The notes beneath the pieces are model-generated. The model was not told the DNA's origin and made no database searches. It was given only the letters and a program-made list of their open reading frames with translations. A DNA stretch of 64,000 nucleotides from positions 806,001 through 870,000 of the forward strand of contig NZ_CP071589.1 in assembly GCF_017357005.1 (NCBI RefSeq). Reading direction: 5' to 3'. Positions 17,940-30,270 of the stretch are shown piece after piece. The position numbers and the translations under genes were made by a program. The stretch is from Staphylococcus simiae. Lineage in GTDB: Bacteria > Bacillota > Bacilli > Staphylococcales > Staphylococcaceae. How positions within the stretch are numbered: the stretch's first letter is position 1; each line of letters begins with the position of its first letter.

Positions 17940-18788
17940 ATGATAAATATTGGTTTAACAGGTTGGGGTGATCATGATTCACTTTATGAAGATTTGGCAC
18001 GTCAATCAGATAAATTAACAACATACGCAAGTCATTTTCCAGTAGTTGAACTAGATGCATCATATTATGCCATTCAACCTGATAGAAATATACTAAAGTG
18101 GATTAAAGAAACACCTGATCGGTTTGAATTTGTAGTTAAAATACATCAAGCATTGACGTTACATGCTGATTATAAACAATTTGCAAATAGTCGACAGGAA
18201 CTTTTTGATCAATTTAAAGTAATGCTTAAACCATTGCAAGAACATCGTAAGTTAGCAATGGTATTGGTTCAATTTCCACCTTGGTTCGATTGTAATGCTC
18301 AAAATATTAAATATATTTTGTATGTACGACAACAACTACAAGATTTTCCAATTTGTGTAGAGTTTAGACATCAATCTTGGTTTAACGATCATTTTAAAGA
18401 ACAAACACTAGCATTTTTAACTGAAAATCAGATTATTCATGCTGTTGTAGATGAACCTCAAGTTAAAGAAGGCAGTATACCTTTGGTTAATAGAATTACC
18501 AATGAAACCGCATTTGTGAGATATCATGGTAGAAATCGACATGGTTGGACAAAAAAAGATATGACTGATCAAGAATGGCGAGACGTAAGATATTTGTATG
18601 ATTACAATGAAGAAGAATTAACTGATTTAGCTCAAAAAGTAAAAATTTTAGAGCATAAAGCTAAAAAAATATATGTTATTTTCAATAATAATTCAGGTGG
18701 TCATGCAGCAAATAATGCTAAAAGTTATCAAAAATTATTAGATATTGATTATGAAGGTTTAGCACCGCAACAACTAAAATTATTTTAA
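17940..18788 (+). CDS. DUF72 family protein (YecE-like)
   Basis: This 282-residue soluble protein of the DUF72 family has a TIM-barrel-like fold. Family features seen: INIGLTGWGDHDSLY at the start, ELDASYYAIQPDRNILKWIKETP, ICVEFRHQSWF (about 141-151), FVRYHGRNRHGW (about 195-206) and YVIFNNNSGGHAANNA near the C-terminus. No biochemical activity is established for the family. I place the start at ATG 17940 because the codons before it are a low-complexity run (MMMMVII) and homologues begin MINIGLTGW. It is followed after 11 bases by a TauE/SafE transporter gene, probably co-transcribed. Confidence 0.85.
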   Translation: MINIGLTGWGDHDSLYEDLARQSDKLTTYASHFPVVELDASYYAIQPDRNILKWIKETPDRFEFVVKIHQALTLHADYKQFANSRQELFDQFKVMLKPLQEHRKLAMVLVQFPPWFDCNAQNIKYILYVRQQLQDFPICVEFRHQSWFNDHFKEQTLAFLTENQIIHAVVDEPQVKEGSIPLVNRITNETAFVRYHGRNRHGWTKKDMTDQEWRDVRYLYDYNEEELTDLAQKVKILEHKAKKIYVIFNNNSGGHAANNAKSYQKLLDIDYEGLAPQQLKLF

Positions 18789-18799
18789 GAGGCGACGAT

Positions 18800-19627
18800 A
18801 TGTTATTAACAATTACTTTATTAGTTTTAATAGGTGGATTATCGGCAATCATTGGATCAATTGTAGGTATTGGTGGAGGTATTATTATTGTGCCAACACT
18901 TGTATATTTAGGTGTTGAACATCACCTATTGCACGGTATTACGACTCAAATAGCAATAGGAACATCGTCATTAATTCTTATTGTTACAGGGCTATCCTCA
19001 TCATTAGGTTATTTAAAAACAAAGCAAGTTGATATTAAAAACGGCGCAATCTTTTTATTTGGCTTGTTACCAGGTTCTCTATTTGGCTCATTTATTAGTC
19101 GATATTTAACGATTGAATCTTTCAATTTATATTTTGGTATTTTTCTAATATTTGTTGCAATATTACTCATGGTAAGACACAAAATTAAGCCATTTACTAT
19201 TTTTGATAAACCTAAATACCAAAAAACTTATGTTGATGCTAGTGGGGACACATATCATTATAGTGTACCACCACTATTTGCATTTTTTGCTACTTTATTT
19301 ATTGGTACATTAACAGGATTATTTGGTATTGGTGGCGGCGCATTAATGACACCATTAATGTTAATTGTTTTTAGATTTCCACCACATGTTGCTGTTGGTA
19401 CAAGCATGATGATGATTTTCTTTTCAAGTGTGATGAGCTCAATTGGCCACGTAGCGCAAGGTCATGTTGCATGGGGATATTCTATTATTTTAATTATTTC
19501 AAGTTATATTGGTGCTAAAATAGGTGTAAAAGTTAACCAATCAATCAAGTCAGATACAGTAGTAACATTATTACGTACAGTGATGTTATTACTTGGCATA
19601 TATTTAATTATTAAAGCGGTATTATAA
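18800..19627 (+). CDS. TauE/SafE-family membrane transporter
   Basis: A 275-residue membrane protein with about eight transmembrane segments arranged as two repeats. Each repeat carries a glycine-rich signature: GSIVGIGGGIIIVPTLVYLG (about 17-36) and GLFGIGGGALMTPLML (about 174-189). This is the TauE/SafE (DUF81) family, whose characterised members export sulfite or organosulfur compounds or move other small anions. The substrate cannot be told from sequence. The start ATG has a GAGGCGA ribosome binding site and lies 11 bases after the DUF72 gene; the metallophosphoesterase gene follows 27 bases later. Confidence 0.88.
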   Translation: MLLTITLLVLIGGLSAIIGSIVGIGGGIIIVPTLVYLGVEHHLLHGITTQIAIGTSSLILIVTGLSSSLGYLKTKQVDIKNGAIFLFGLLPGSLFGSFISRYLTIESFNLYFGIFLIFVAILLMVRHKIKPFTIFDKPKYQKTYVDASGDTYHYSVPPLFAFFATLFIGTLTGLFGIGGGALMTPLMLIVFRFPPHVAVGTSMMMIFFSSVMSSIGHVAQGHVAWGYSIILIISSYIGAKIGVKVNQSIKSDTVVTLLRTVMLLLGIYLIIKAVL

Positions 19628-19654
19628 ATTAATAACATAGAAAGAGGGAGTATT

Positions 19655-20974
19655 ATGCAATTAACGATTTATCATACGAATGACATACATAGTCATCTTC
19701 ATGAATATGAACGTATCAAGGCATACATGGCGCAACAAAGACCACAACTTTCACATCCCTCACTATATGTAGATTTAGGTGATCATGTAGATTTATCGGC
19801 GCCAATAACACAAGCAACGTTAGGGCGCAAAAATATTGAACTATTAAATGAAGCACATTGTGACATTGCTACTATTGGTAATAATGAAGGAATGACTTTA
19901 GCACATGAGACACTTGAACACTTATATGACGAAGCTCAGTTCAAAGTGATTTGTGCTAATGTTATCGATGAAAAGGGCGAATTGCCTAATAATATTTTAT
20001 CTTCGTATATACAAACTATAGAAGATACAAGAATTTTATTTGTAGCAGCGACTGCTCCATTTACTCCTTTTTATCGTGCATTAGATTGGATTGTAACAGA
20101 TCCGCTAGAAGCGATTAAAGAGGAAATTGAGCGACATAAGGGAGATTACGATGTCCTTATTGTATTAAGTCATTGTGGTATCTTTTTTGATGAAAAATTA
20201 TGCACAGAATTACCACAAATAGACGTTATATTTGGGAGCCACACGCATCATTATTTTGAACAAGGTGAAATGAAAAATGGCGTGTTAATGGTAGCTGCTG
20301 GAAAATATGGTCATTATCTTGGTGAAGTTAATTTAACAATAACGAACAGAACCGTAACTAACAAAACAGCTACTATTATACCTGTAGATAGTTTACCTCA
20401 AGTTTCAACTCATTTTGAACAGCAAGGAAAACATATGATGTCGACACCAGTAATTAATCATCCTGTGCGATTAACAAGACATTATAACGCAATAACAGAA
20501 ACTGCATATATGTTAGCTGAAAGTGTTTGCGAATTTACACATGCCGATTGTGCTATTATAAATACTGGACTATTAGTTAATGATGTCATAAGCGATAAAG
20601 TGACTGCATATGATATTCATCGTCTACTACCACATCCAATTAATTTGGTTAGAGTAAAATTGACAGGTCAACAATTAAAAGATGTCATTATTAAAAGTCA
20701 AAAACAAGAATATATGTATGAACATGCTCAAGGTTTAGGTTTTAGAGGTGATATTTTTGGAGGCTATGTCTTATATAAACTAGGCTACATTGAATCTCAA
20801 CAGCGTTATTTTATTGATGGTCAAGAAATTGATGATAATAAAATTTATATCCTAGGTACTGTAGATATGTATACTTTTGGTAGATATTTCCCTATGTTAA
20901 AAGAACTTCCTACCGAATACTTAATGCCAGAGTTTTTAAGAGATATTTTTAAAGAAAAGTTACTACAATATTAA
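19655..20974 (+). CDS. Bifunctional metallophosphatase/5'-nucleotidase (YunD-like)
   Basis: This 439-residue protein has a calcineurin-type metallophosphatase domain ([13 protein letters not shown] at residues 5-17, [27 protein letters not shown] and [10 protein letters not shown]) followed by a 5'-nucleotidase C-terminal domain (from about 250). The usual GNHE motif reads GNNE here, as in the YunD subgroup. There is no signal peptide, so it is cytoplasmic, unlike the surface nucleotidases. It probably hydrolyses nucleotides such as UMP/NAD-derived phosphates, but the substrate is not proven by sequence. The ATG follows AGAGGGAG. It is third of a likely DUF72-TauE-nucleotidase operon. Confidence 0.88.
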   Translation: MQLTIYHTNDIHSHLHEYERIKAYMAQQRPQLSHPSLYVDLGDHVDLSAPITQATLGRKNIELLNEAHCDIATIGNNEGMTLAHETLEHLYDEAQFKVICANVIDEKGELPNNILSSYIQTIEDTRILFVAATAPFTPFYRALDWIVTDPLEAIKEEIERHKGDYDVLIVLSHCGIFFDEKLCTELPQIDVIFGSHTHHYFEQGEMKNGVLMVAAGKYGHYLGEVNLTITNRTVTNKTATIIPVDSLPQVSTHFEQQGKHMMSTPVINHPVRLTRHYNAITETAYMLAESVCEFTHADCAIINTGLLVNDVISDKVTAYDIHRLLPHPINLVRVKLTGQQLKDVIIKSQKQEYMYEHAQGLGFRGDIFGGYVLYKLGYIESQQRYFIDGQEIDDNKIYILGTVDMYTFGRYFPMLKELPTEYLMPEFLRDIFKEKLLQY

Positions 20975-20991
20975 AAATTAACATTATTGGA

Positions 20992-21020
20992 TTTTCATTT
21001 TTAGGGAATTTCGATATAAT
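20992..21020 (+). promoter_or_regulatory. Promoter of lipA
   Basis: TTTTCA (20992-20997), a 17-bp spacer and a consensus TATAAT (21015-21020) lie about 40 bases upstream of the lipA start codon. Confidence 0.65.
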
Positions 21021-21057
21021 GATGAAAGACATAAATTACAGGAGGGCATGTGTTGTT

Positions 21058-21975
21058 ATGGCGACAAAAAATGAAGAAATATTACGTAAACCTGATTGGT
21101 TAAAGATAAAATTAAATACTAACGAGAACTACACAGGACTTAAAAAGATGATGAGAGAGAAGAATCTAAACACGGTATGTGAAGAAGCTAAATGTCCTAA
21201 CATCCATGAGTGCTGGGGGGCTCGTCGTACAGCTACTTTTATGATTCTAGGTGCAGTATGTACAAGAGCTTGTCGTTTCTGTGCAGTTAAGACAGGTTTA
21301 CCTAATGAACTTGATTTGAATGAACCAGAACGTGTTGCTGAATCTGTAGAATTAATGAATTTAAAACATGTAGTTATTACTGCTGTTGCGCGTGATGACT
21401 TGAGAGATGCTGGATCAAATGTTTATGCTGAAACAGTTCGTAAAGTAAGAGAAAGAAATCCATTTACAACTATAGAAATTTTACCATCAGACATGGGTGG
21501 AGATTACGAAGCGTTAGAAACATTGATGGCTTCAAGACCAGATATTTTAAATCATAATATTGAAACAGTTCGTCGCTTAACACCGAGGGTTCGTGCACGT
21601 GCAACATATGATAGAACATTAGAATTTTTACGCCGTTCAAAAGAACTACAACCAGATATCCCTACTAAATCAAGTATCATGGTTGGCTTAGGTGAGACAA
21701 TAGAAGAATTATATGAAACTATGGATGATTTGCGTGCAAATGACGTAGATATTTTAACCATTGGTCAATATTTACAACCTTCTCGTAAACATTTAAAAGT
21801 TCAAAAATACTATACACCTTTAGAATTTGGTAAGTTAAGAAAAGTTGCAATGGATAAAGGATTTAAACATTGCCAAGCTGGACCATTAGTACGTAGTTCA
21901 TATCATGCAGATGAGCAAGTAAATGAAGCTGCAAAAGAAAGACAACGTCAAGGTGAAGAACAGTTAAATAACTAA
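21058..21975 (+). CDS. lipA: Lipoyl synthase LipA
   Basis: LipA is the radical SAM enzyme that inserts two sulfur atoms into octanoyl groups bound to GcvH or E2 domains. The 305-residue protein has the auxiliary cluster cysteines [12 protein letters not shown], the radical SAM motif CTRACRFC and the C-terminal RSSYHADE that supplies the serine ligand. I chose ATG 21058 ([16 protein letters not shown]), with GGAGGG upstream, over an upstream ATG at 21019 lying at the transcription start; the length then matches other staphylococcal LipA. It consumes its auxiliary Fe-S cluster in each turnover, so it depends on the Suf, SufA and Nfu proteins also encoded here. Confidence 0.96.
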   Translation: MATKNEEILRKPDWLKIKLNTNENYTGLKKMMREKNLNTVCEEAKCPNIHECWGARRTATFMILGAVCTRACRFCAVKTGLPNELDLNEPERVAESVELMNLKHVVITAVARDDLRDAGSNVYAETVRKVRERNPFTTIEILPSDMGGDYEALETLMASRPDILNHNIETVRRLTPRVRARATYDRTLEFLRRSKELQPDIPTKSSIMVGLGETIEELYETMDDLRANDVDILTIGQYLQPSRKHLKVQKYYTPLEFGKLRKVAMDKGFKHCQAGPLVRSSYHADEQVNEAAKERQRQGEEQLNN

Positions 21976-22089
21976 TTAATCATATAAAGACTTATTTTAT
22001 ACAAATCAACATTTAAAGAGACATAGATACTTTTTAAATCTGTGAAGCGTATAAATTAAGTCTTTAAATTTAATAGATAGGTGAAGAAC

Positions 22090-22473
22090 TTGATAAAAGT
22101 AGAGCAACATTACTTCGAGCTAATTGAAGATTATAGAGAATGTTTTGATGAAGAACATTTTATAGCAAGATATTCTGATATTTTGGATAAATACGATTAT
22201 ATTGTTGGGGATTTCGGTTACGATCAACTTAGATTAAAAGGATTTTATAAAGATACCAACAAAAAAGCTGAAATGAGTAAACGTTTTTCAAATATTCAAG
22301 ATTACATTCTTGAGTACTGCAATTTTGGTTGTCCTTATTTTGTTGTGAGAAAGCTTTCTAAACAGGAAGTAAAAGAGTTAGTTGTAAAAGATGAAGACAT
22401 AGATATTATTGATGAAGATAATAAATTACATGATGTTAAAATAAAACCGACGATTCAAGACATAGAACAATAA
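22090..22473 (+). CDS. YutD family protein (DUF1027)
   Basis: This protein of about 127 residues belongs to the YutD/DUF1027 family of Bacilli; signature segments are IVGDFGYDQLRLKGFY (about 43-58) and ILEYCNFGCPYFVVRKL (about 79-95). Function is unknown. Its genomic link to lipA (yutB in B. subtilis) is conserved. The start is not obvious: the best match is TTG at 22090 (MIKVEQHYFELIEDYR), with AGGTGAAG just upstream; a GTG at 22081 falls inside that ribosome binding site. The acidic C-terminal tail (about 103-127) is probably disordered. Confidence 0.82.
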   Translation: MIKVEQHYFELIEDYRECFDEEHFIARYSDILDKYDYIVGDFGYDQLRLKGFYKDTNKKAEMSKRFSNIQDYILEYCNFGCPYFVVRKLSKQEVKELVVKDEDIDIIDEDNKLHDVKIKPTIQDIEQ

Positions 22474-22510
22474 AGTGAATTGAAGATTTAATTTGATACT
22501 AATAATTAAT

Positions 22511-22560
22511 AACCCTTAACTGAATGAGACATTACAAAATGTCCGTTGATGTTAAGGGTT
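22511..22560. terminator. Bidirectional terminator between yutD-like and DUF3055 genes
   Basis: AACCCTTAAC (22511-22520) pairs perfectly with GTTAAGGGTT (22551-22560), and a second small hairpin, GACATT/AATGTC (22528-22543), sits inside. It lies between convergent genes. Confidence 0.75.
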
Positions 22561-22569
22561 TACTATTTG

Positions 22570-22836
22570 TTAAAAGATAACTTCTTTTAAGTATTCTATT
22601 ATTTCATCGCCTTCCTCGGCAGAGACACCTAAAATATGTGCAATATAACCTTCTTCTTCAATATCATCTGTACCGATAATACCAAATTTATTCGTTTGCA
22701 TATTGAGTACTAAAGTCTTACCGTAATGGCGATTTGTTTGAACAAGCATTAAGTCATAACGACTGTGTTCTCCAACGAAACCAACAAATTGAACTTGGCT
22801 ATCTTCGCTATCATCATACAAATACATATCAATCAT
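22570..22836 (-). CDS. DUF3055 family protein
   Basis: An 88-residue acidic protein, MIDMYLYDDSEDSQVQFVGF at the start and ending in EGDEIIEYLKEVIF, that matches the DUF3055 family of small conserved Firmicute proteins as I recall it. It is predicted to be soluble, mainly beta strands followed by a C-terminal helix, with no cysteine or catalytic-looking motif. The ATG is preceded by AAGGAG on the minus strand. It is convergent with the yutD-like gene and divergent from the yutE-like gene. Function unknown. Confidence 0.78.
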   Translation of the reverse strand: MIDMYLYDDSEDSQVQFVGFVGEHSRYDLMLVQTNRHYGKTLVLNMQTNKFGIIGTDDIEEEGYIAHILGVSAEEGDEIIEYLKEVIF

Positions 22837-22934
22837 GATTCATGACTCCTTTTAAATAGTAATAACGATAGTATAACGACAAATGAATCACACTGCAAAA
22901 TTATGATAATATAGTGATAAGAGGTGACAGAAAA

Positions 22935-23369
22935 ATGTATTTTGTAGACAAAGATAAATTAACTCAAAAACTTATGTATTTACAAAAACTAACAGAGGAT
23001 TACAATCCAAATAAAAATAATGTCTATGCATTTGAACGTATCGCACAAATGTTAATAGAATCATCAGTCGATATCGGTAATATGATTATTGATGCATTTA
23101 TTTTAAGAGATCCAGGTAATTATAAAGATGTCATTGATATTTTAGAATTAGAAAATGTAATTTCAAAAGAAACACAACAATCTATAAATGAAACTGTAGA
23201 TATTCGTAAGCAATTTGCACACGATTATATAGATTTAGATGTAACATCAGTGATGCCGTTATTTGATAGGGCGCTTCCTGCTTATCAAACATTCATTTCT
23301 GAAGTTACTCAATTTTTACAAAACGAAAATGTACCAATCACCGCTTTTGGCAAAGGAGAAAATCAATAA
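22935..23369 (+). CDS. DUF86/HepT-like HEPN protein (YutE family)
   Basis: This 144-residue all-helical protein of the HEPN superfamily contains the RX4HXY motif (RKQFAHDY, Arg91, His96, Tyr98) that forms the RNase active site of HepT toxins. Unlike typical HepT toxins, it has no adjacent MntA nucleotidyltransferase antitoxin gene; it belongs to the chromosomally conserved YutE family. The ATG at 22935 follows AGAGGTG at good distance; the frame open upstream is ignored. Its stop codon shares an A with the start of the next gene (taATG), so it is translationally coupled to the HAD phosphatase gene. Confidence 0.8.
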   Translation: MYFVDKDKLTQKLMYLQKLTEDYNPNKNNVYAFERIAQMLIESSVDIGNMIIDAFILRDPGNYKDVIDILELENVISKETQQSINETVDIRKQFAHDYIDLDVTSVMPLFDRALPAYQTFISEVTQFLQNENVPITAFGKGENQ

Positions 23370-24151
23370 TGAAGAATTACAAAGCATATTTAATAGACTT
23401 AGATGGCACGATGTACATGGGAACAGACGAAATTGATGGAGCTGCACAATTTATAGATTACTTAAATGAACAACAAATCCCACATTTATATGTGACAAAT
23501 AACTCAACGAAAACACCTGAACAAGTAACTGAAAAATTACGTGAAATGAAAATTGATGCTAAACCTGAAGAGGTTGTTACATCTGCACTTGCCACTGCAG
23601 AATATATTGCGGATCAGCAAAGTCAAGCTTCGGTTTATATGCTTGGAGGTAATGGCTTAAAAACAGCGCTAACTGAGGCGGGTATAGAAATTAAAGATAA
23701 TGAAGATGTTGATTATGTTGTTATTGGCTTGGATGAAGAAGTGACATATAACAAACTGGCTATAGCAACTTTAGGAGTTCGAAAAGGTGCCACTTTCCTA
23801 TCAACCAATCCAGATGTTTCTATTCCAAAAGAAAGAGGATTGCTACCTGGAAACGGAGCTATTACCAGTGTTGTTAGTGTATCTACTGGCGTAAACCCTA
23901 AATTTATTGGTAAACCAGAACCAGTTATTATGATGAAAGCATTAGATATTTTAGGCTTGGATAAATCAGAAGTAGCAATGGTAGGTGATCTCTATGATAC
24001 AGATATTATGTCAGGGATTAATGTAGGTATGGATACGATTCATGTTCAAACAGGAGTATCATCTTTAGAGGATGTTCAATCAAAAGAAATTCAACCAACA
24101 TATTCATTTAAAGATTTGAACGAAGTTATAAGGGAATTGAAAAATTTATAA
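23369..24151 (+). CDS. HAD-superfamily subfamily IIA phosphatase (NagD/YutF-like)
   Basis: This 260-residue haloacid-dehalogenase-type phosphatase has motif [10 protein letters not shown] (about 9-17; the two Asp are nucleophile and acid), motif II in [12 protein letters not shown] (about 41-52), the Lys in FIGKPEP (about 178-184) and motif [14 protein letters not shown] (about 203-213). The NagD-type C2 cap domain lies between motifs II and III. Such enzymes dephosphorylate small sugar or nucleotide phosphates; the substrate is not determinable here. It overlaps the yutE-like gene by one base. Confidence 0.88.
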   Translation: MKNYKAYLIDLDGTMYMGTDEIDGAAQFIDYLNEQQIPHLYVTNNSTKTPEQVTEKLREMKIDAKPEEVVTSALATAEYIADQQSQASVYMLGGNGLKTALTEAGIEIKDNEDVDYVVIGLDEEVTYNKLAIATLGVRKGATFLSTNPDVSIPKERGLLPGNGAITSVVSVSTGVNPKFIGKPEPVIMMKALDILGLDKSEVAMVGDLYDTDIMSGINVGMDTIHVQTGVSSLEDVQSKEIQPTYSFKDLNEVIRELKNL

Positions 24152-24189
24152 TATAACTAATTAAGATATAAATGAAATGAGTGATCTTT

Positions 24190-25149
24190 ATGGTGAAAAT
24201 TTTAGTATCTAGAGCTATTCCAGAGCGTTTTTATCAACAACTTAACCAATTAGGTGAAGTTGAAATGTGGCCGGAAATACTTATTCCAATGTCTAGAGAA
24301 CAATTTATCAAAGGTTTACAATCAGCAGATGCTTGTTTTATTACTTTAAGTGAACAAATTGATAAAAATGTCTTAGAGCAAGCACAGAATTTAAAAATCA
24401 TTGCTAATATGGCAGTAGGTTACGATAATATCGATATTGAACAAGCAGCAAAATATGGTGTGATAGTAACAAATACACCTGATGTACTAACGGAAACAAC
24501 AGCAGAATTAGGATTTACACTTATGTTAGCTGTTGCAAGAAGAATAGTAGAGTCAGAAAAATATATTGCAAATAATCAATGGCAAAGTTGGAGCCCCTAT
24601 TTATTAGCAGGCAAAGATGTCTTTAATTCAACTGTAGGTATATTTGGAATGGGAGAAATTGGTCAGGCATTTGCAAGAAGGCTTCAAGGATTTAATACAT
24701 CAATTATTTACCATAATCGTTCACGTAACATAGAAGCGGAACAACAATTAAATGCCACATACGTGTCATTTGAAGATTTATTAAAGCGAAGCGACTTTAT
24801 TATATGTACGGCACCATTAACTAATGACACCAAGCATCGCTTCAATAGTCAAGCTTTTAAACAAATGAAGGATGATGCTATTTTTATAAATATTGGTAGA
24901 GGACCCATAGTAGATGAAGATGCACTTGTTTCTGCATTGCAAAATAATGAAATTTTAGGCTGTGGTCTAGATGTACTTACGCATGAACCAATTGATAACA
25001 CACATCCATTAATGCATTTTGATAATGTTATTGTTACACCACATATTGGAAGTGCTTCACTTCAAACAAGGGACAACATGATTCAATTATGTATTGATAA
25101 TATTAAAGCTGTCCTAGAGTTACAACCTGCAATTACACCAGTAAAATAA
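24190..25149 (+). CDS. D-isomer-specific 2-hydroxyacid dehydrogenase family protein
   Basis: This NAD-dependent dehydrogenase of 319 residues has a split catalytic domain and a central Rossmann fold with GMGEIGQAFARRL (about 152-164). The catalytic Arg, Glu and His are expected in INIGRGPIVDEDAL, DVLTHEPI and TPHIGSAS. Glyoxylate/hydroxypyruvate reductases (GyaR type) are the closest functional class, but D-lactate-like substrates are possible. I prefer ATG 24190 (MVKILVSRAIPERFY) because homologues begin so; a GTG nine bases earlier overlaps the likely ribosome binding site. A branched RNA-like structure follows the stop codon. Confidence 0.85.
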   Translation: MVKILVSRAIPERFYQQLNQLGEVEMWPEILIPMSREQFIKGLQSADACFITLSEQIDKNVLEQAQNLKIIANMAVGYDNIDIEQAAKYGVIVTNTPDVLTETTAELGFTLMLAVARRIVESEKYIANNQWQSWSPYLLAGKDVFNSTVGIFGMGEIGQAFARRLQGFNTSIIYHNRSRNIEAEQQLNATYVSFEDLLKRSDFIICTAPLTNDTKHRFNSQAFKQMKDDAIFINIGRGPIVDEDALVSALQNNEILGCGLDVLTHEPIDNTHPLMHFDNVIVTPHIGSASLQTRDNMIQLCIDNIKAVLELQPAITPVK

Positions 25150-25164
25150 TATTGTTAATTTAAT

Positions 25165-25242
25165 ATTCACTTATAAAATAAAGTTATCACATTAGTAACT
25201 TTTAAATGATTGTAAACCATCAATCGTATTTTATAAGTGAGT
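25165..25242 (+). terminator. Branched three-way hairpin structure upstream of dlt
   Basis: A 16-bp outer stem (ATTCACTTATAAAATA, 25165-25180, with TATTTTATAAGTGAGT, 25227-25242; one wobble) encloses two smaller hairpins: AAGTTA/TAACTT (25181-25201) and GATTG/CAATC (25208-25225). A short T-rich tract follows. It probably terminates the preceding gene, but is more elaborate than a simple terminator. Confidence 0.6.
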
Positions 25243-25374
25243 GTTTTGTTATATATAACAAAATTGTTATGTAGACTGTAATTGTCTTAATAATAATTAA
25301 CCATTAGAATTAATATATGTCTTAATAGACAACCATATTTTATTTTAATAGATTGCAAGACAATGATAATGTAA

Positions 25375-25403
25375 TTGAATTTTATTTGAGATATGGATAT
25401 AAT
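25375..25403 (+). promoter_or_regulatory. Promoter of the dltXABCD operon
   Basis: TTGAAT (25375-25380), an exact 17-bp spacer and consensus TATAAT (25398-25403) lie 88 bases upstream of dltX. A nearby ACAAATTACAAA (about 25416) is reminiscent of the AT-rich sites used by GraRS/ApsRS-type regulators of dlt, but I cannot assign it firmly. The remainder of the 25150-25490 gap holds only the branched hairpin at 25165-25242. Confidence 0.65.
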
Positions 25404-25490
25404 AAATTGTAAAAAACAAATTACAAAACGTATTTTATATTCAGTTAACTTTATAAAAACGTTTTTAATCAGAACGTTAAGAGGTGCAAT

Positions 25491-25643
25491 ATGAAGTCAA
25501 AAAGTAAACAACCGCCAAATAAATATGTTGAAGCATTCAAACCATATTTATTAACAATTTTATATTTAGCAATATTTATAACGCTATATTTAATATATGG
25601 TAGTGGCGATACACATAATAACTTCATTTATAATGAGTTTTAA
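25491..25643 (+). CDS. dltX: Teichoic acid D-alanylation small membrane protein DltX
   Basis: This 50-residue protein begins [20 protein letters not shown], has one transmembrane segment (about 20-38, [18 protein letters not shown]) and ends in the DltX-typical aromatic tail NNFIYNEF. DltX is required for teichoic acid D-alanylation; its C-terminal motif carries the D-alanyl group from DltC across the membrane in the DltB channel, according to studies of this family. The ATG follows GAGGTGC. It starts the operon and its stop codon overlaps an ATG, but the real dltA start lies 15 bases further on. Confidence 0.93.
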   Translation: MKSKSKQPPNKYVEAFKPYLLTILYLAIFITLYLIYGSGDTHNNFIYNEF

Positions 25644-25657
25644 TGAGGGAGACGAAT

Positions 25658-27111
25658 ATGACAGACATAATTAATAAACTGCAAAATATCGCTCAAGTTA
25701 ATCCGGAAAGCATAGCAGTAAGACATGCAACTGATGAAATAACTTATAAACAATTAATGGAAGAATCAAGCAAATTAGCACATCGTTTACAAGATAGTAA
25801 ACAGCCAATGATTTTATTTGGTCATATGTCACCATATATGATTGTTGGTATGATAGGTGCTATTAAAGCTGGTTGTGGATATGTACCTATTGATACATCT
25901 ATTCCTGAAGACCGTATTAAAATGATTATCGAAAAAGTGCAACCAGAATATATTTTTAATACGACTGACAATGAATTAAATAGTGAATATGGTCAAGAAT
26001 TTAATATTGAAGAAATTAAACAATCACATTATCCAGTAATTTTTGATAGTCAAATTAAAGATAATGACATGGTATACACTATATTTACATCTGGTTCTAC
26101 AGGTGAGCCAAAAGGTGTTCAAATTGAGTATGCAAGTTTAGTACAGTTTACTGAATGGATGGTTGATTTAAATCAATCTGGTAGTGAACAACAATGGCTT
26201 AACCAAGCACCATTCTCATTTGATTTATCTGTAATGGCAATTTATCCATGTTTAGCATCTGGTGGTACTTTAAATCTAGTAGATAAAAACATGATAAATA
26301 AACCTAAATTATTAAATGAAATGTTATCCAACACACCAATTAATGTATGGGTTTCTACTCCTTCATTTATGGAAATGTGTTTATTACTACCAAACTTAAA
26401 TGAAGAACAATATAGTAGCTTAAATCAATTCTTCTTCTGTGGAGAAATATTACCGCATAGAACAGCACAAGCACTGGTTAGTCGCTTCCCGAATGCGACA
26501 ATTTATAATACTTACGGTCCAACTGAAGCGACAGTTGCGGTAACAAGTATTCAAATAACTCAAGAAGTATTGGATCAATATCCAACTTTACCTGTTGGTG
26601 TTGAGCGACCAGGTGCTAGTTTATCAACAACAGACGAAGGTGAATTAGTTATTGAAGGACAAAGTGTGAGTATTGGTTATCTTAAGAATGATCAAAAAAC
26701 ATCTGAAGTATTTAATTTTGATGATGGTATTCGTACTTACCATACGGGTGACAAAGCTAAATTTGAAGATGGACAGTGGTTTATTCAAGGTAGAATTGAT
26801 TTCCAAATCAAGTTAAATGGTTACCGCATGGAACTTGAAGAAATTGAAACGCAATTACGCCAGTCTGAATTTGTTAGAGAAGCAATTGTCGTACCTGTAT
26901 ATAAAAATGATAAAGTCATTCATTTAATCGGTGCAGTAGTACCAACAGCTGAAGTAACTAATGACTTAGAAATGACAAAAAATATTAAACATGATTTAAA
27001 ATCTCTCTTACCAGAGTATATGATTCCACGTAAATTTGTTTGGATGGAACAATTACCATTAACGAATAATGGTAAATTAGATCGTAAAAAAATTGCAGAG
27101 GTAATTAACGG

Positions 27112-27115
<4 letters not shown>
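25658..27115 (+). CDS. dltA: D-alanine:D-alanyl carrier protein ligase DltA
   Basis: DltA activates D-alanine with ATP and loads it onto the phosphopantetheine arm of DltC. The protein of 485 residues is an adenylate-forming enzyme: P-loop [14 protein letters not shown] (about 144-157), [12 protein letters not shown] (about 288-299), YHTGDKAK and the C-terminal catalytic lysine region [10 protein letters not shown] chose ATG 25658 (MTDIINKLQ), with GAGGGAG just upstream, over the ATG at 25643 that overlaps the dltX stop; length then equals the usual staphylococcal DltA. It overlaps dltB by four bases. Confidence 0.97.
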
Positions 27116-29746
<2,631 letters not shown>

Positions 29747-29766
29747 AAATAATAAGTAACAAAAAA

Positions 29767-29798
29767 GAGCTGAGACTAATATTGTCTCGGCTCATTTT
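29767..29798 (+). terminator. Terminator of the dlt operon
   Basis: GAGCTGAGAC (29767-29776) pairs with GTCTCGGCTC (29784-29793), with one G-T pair, and a T-run follows. Confidence 0.88.
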
Positions 29799-29868
29799 TG
29801 GGCTCTATAATAAATCGGACTGATAGAGGTTTATAGTTCTCAAATTTTAAGACAGATAAATAATAAAA

Positions 29869-29917
29869 ATAAGCCAACAACAATTGAATTTAAATCAACT
29901 ATTGTTAGCTTATGTTA
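29869..29917 (-). terminator. Terminator of nfu
   Basis: An imperfect stem of ATAAGCCAACAACAAT (29869-29884) with ATTGTTAGCTTAT (29901-29913) lies just downstream of nfu on the minus strand. Confidence 0.55.
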
Positions 29918-29929
29918 TATATTATTATA

Positions 29930-30172
29930 TTAGAATACTTGTTCTACTTCGATAACTCCAGGAACTTCTTCGTGTAAAGCACGTTCAATTCCAGCTTTTA
30001 AAGTAATTGTAGAACTTGGGCATGTACCACATGCACCATGTAGTTGTAATTTAACAATACCATCTTCAACGTCTATTAGTGAACAGTCGCCACCATCACG
30101 TAATAAAAATGGACGAAGACGCTCAATCACTTCTGCTACTTGATCAAACATAGTTGCATTTTCAGTAGGCAT
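29930..30172 (-). CDS. nfu: Fe-S cluster carrier Nfu (NifU C-terminal domain)
   Basis: This 80-residue Nfu-type carrier has the conserved [15 protein letters not shown] segment and the CxxC cluster ligand in GACGTCPSS (Cys pair about 54 and 57). A homodimer bridges one [4Fe-4S] cluster and delivers it to client enzymes; in S. aureus Nfu supports aconitase and survival under oxidative stress. I start at the ATG at 30172 ([11 protein letters not shown]), with GAAAGGAGAC upstream, because the frame continues to a longer but non-homologous extension. It is transcribed divergently from the DUF1462 gene. Confidence 0.94.
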   Translation of the reverse strand: MPTENATMFDQVAEVIERLRPFLLRDGGDCSLIDVEDGIVKLQLHGACGTCPSSTITLKAGIERALHEEVPGVIEVEQVF

Positions 30173-30270
30173 CAGGCAAGTCTCCTTTCGACAGGTGTAT
30201 TTAATAATCTTTATTAATATATTATAATGGATAGAACGATAAAAATCTATCAAACAAACGGGGGATTATT

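Noticed and set aside
25165..25242. Possible tRNA or T-box because of a cloverleaf-like fold
   Set aside because: No tRNA invariant bases, no CCA or T-loop sequence and only two arms; it is better seen as a branched terminator.
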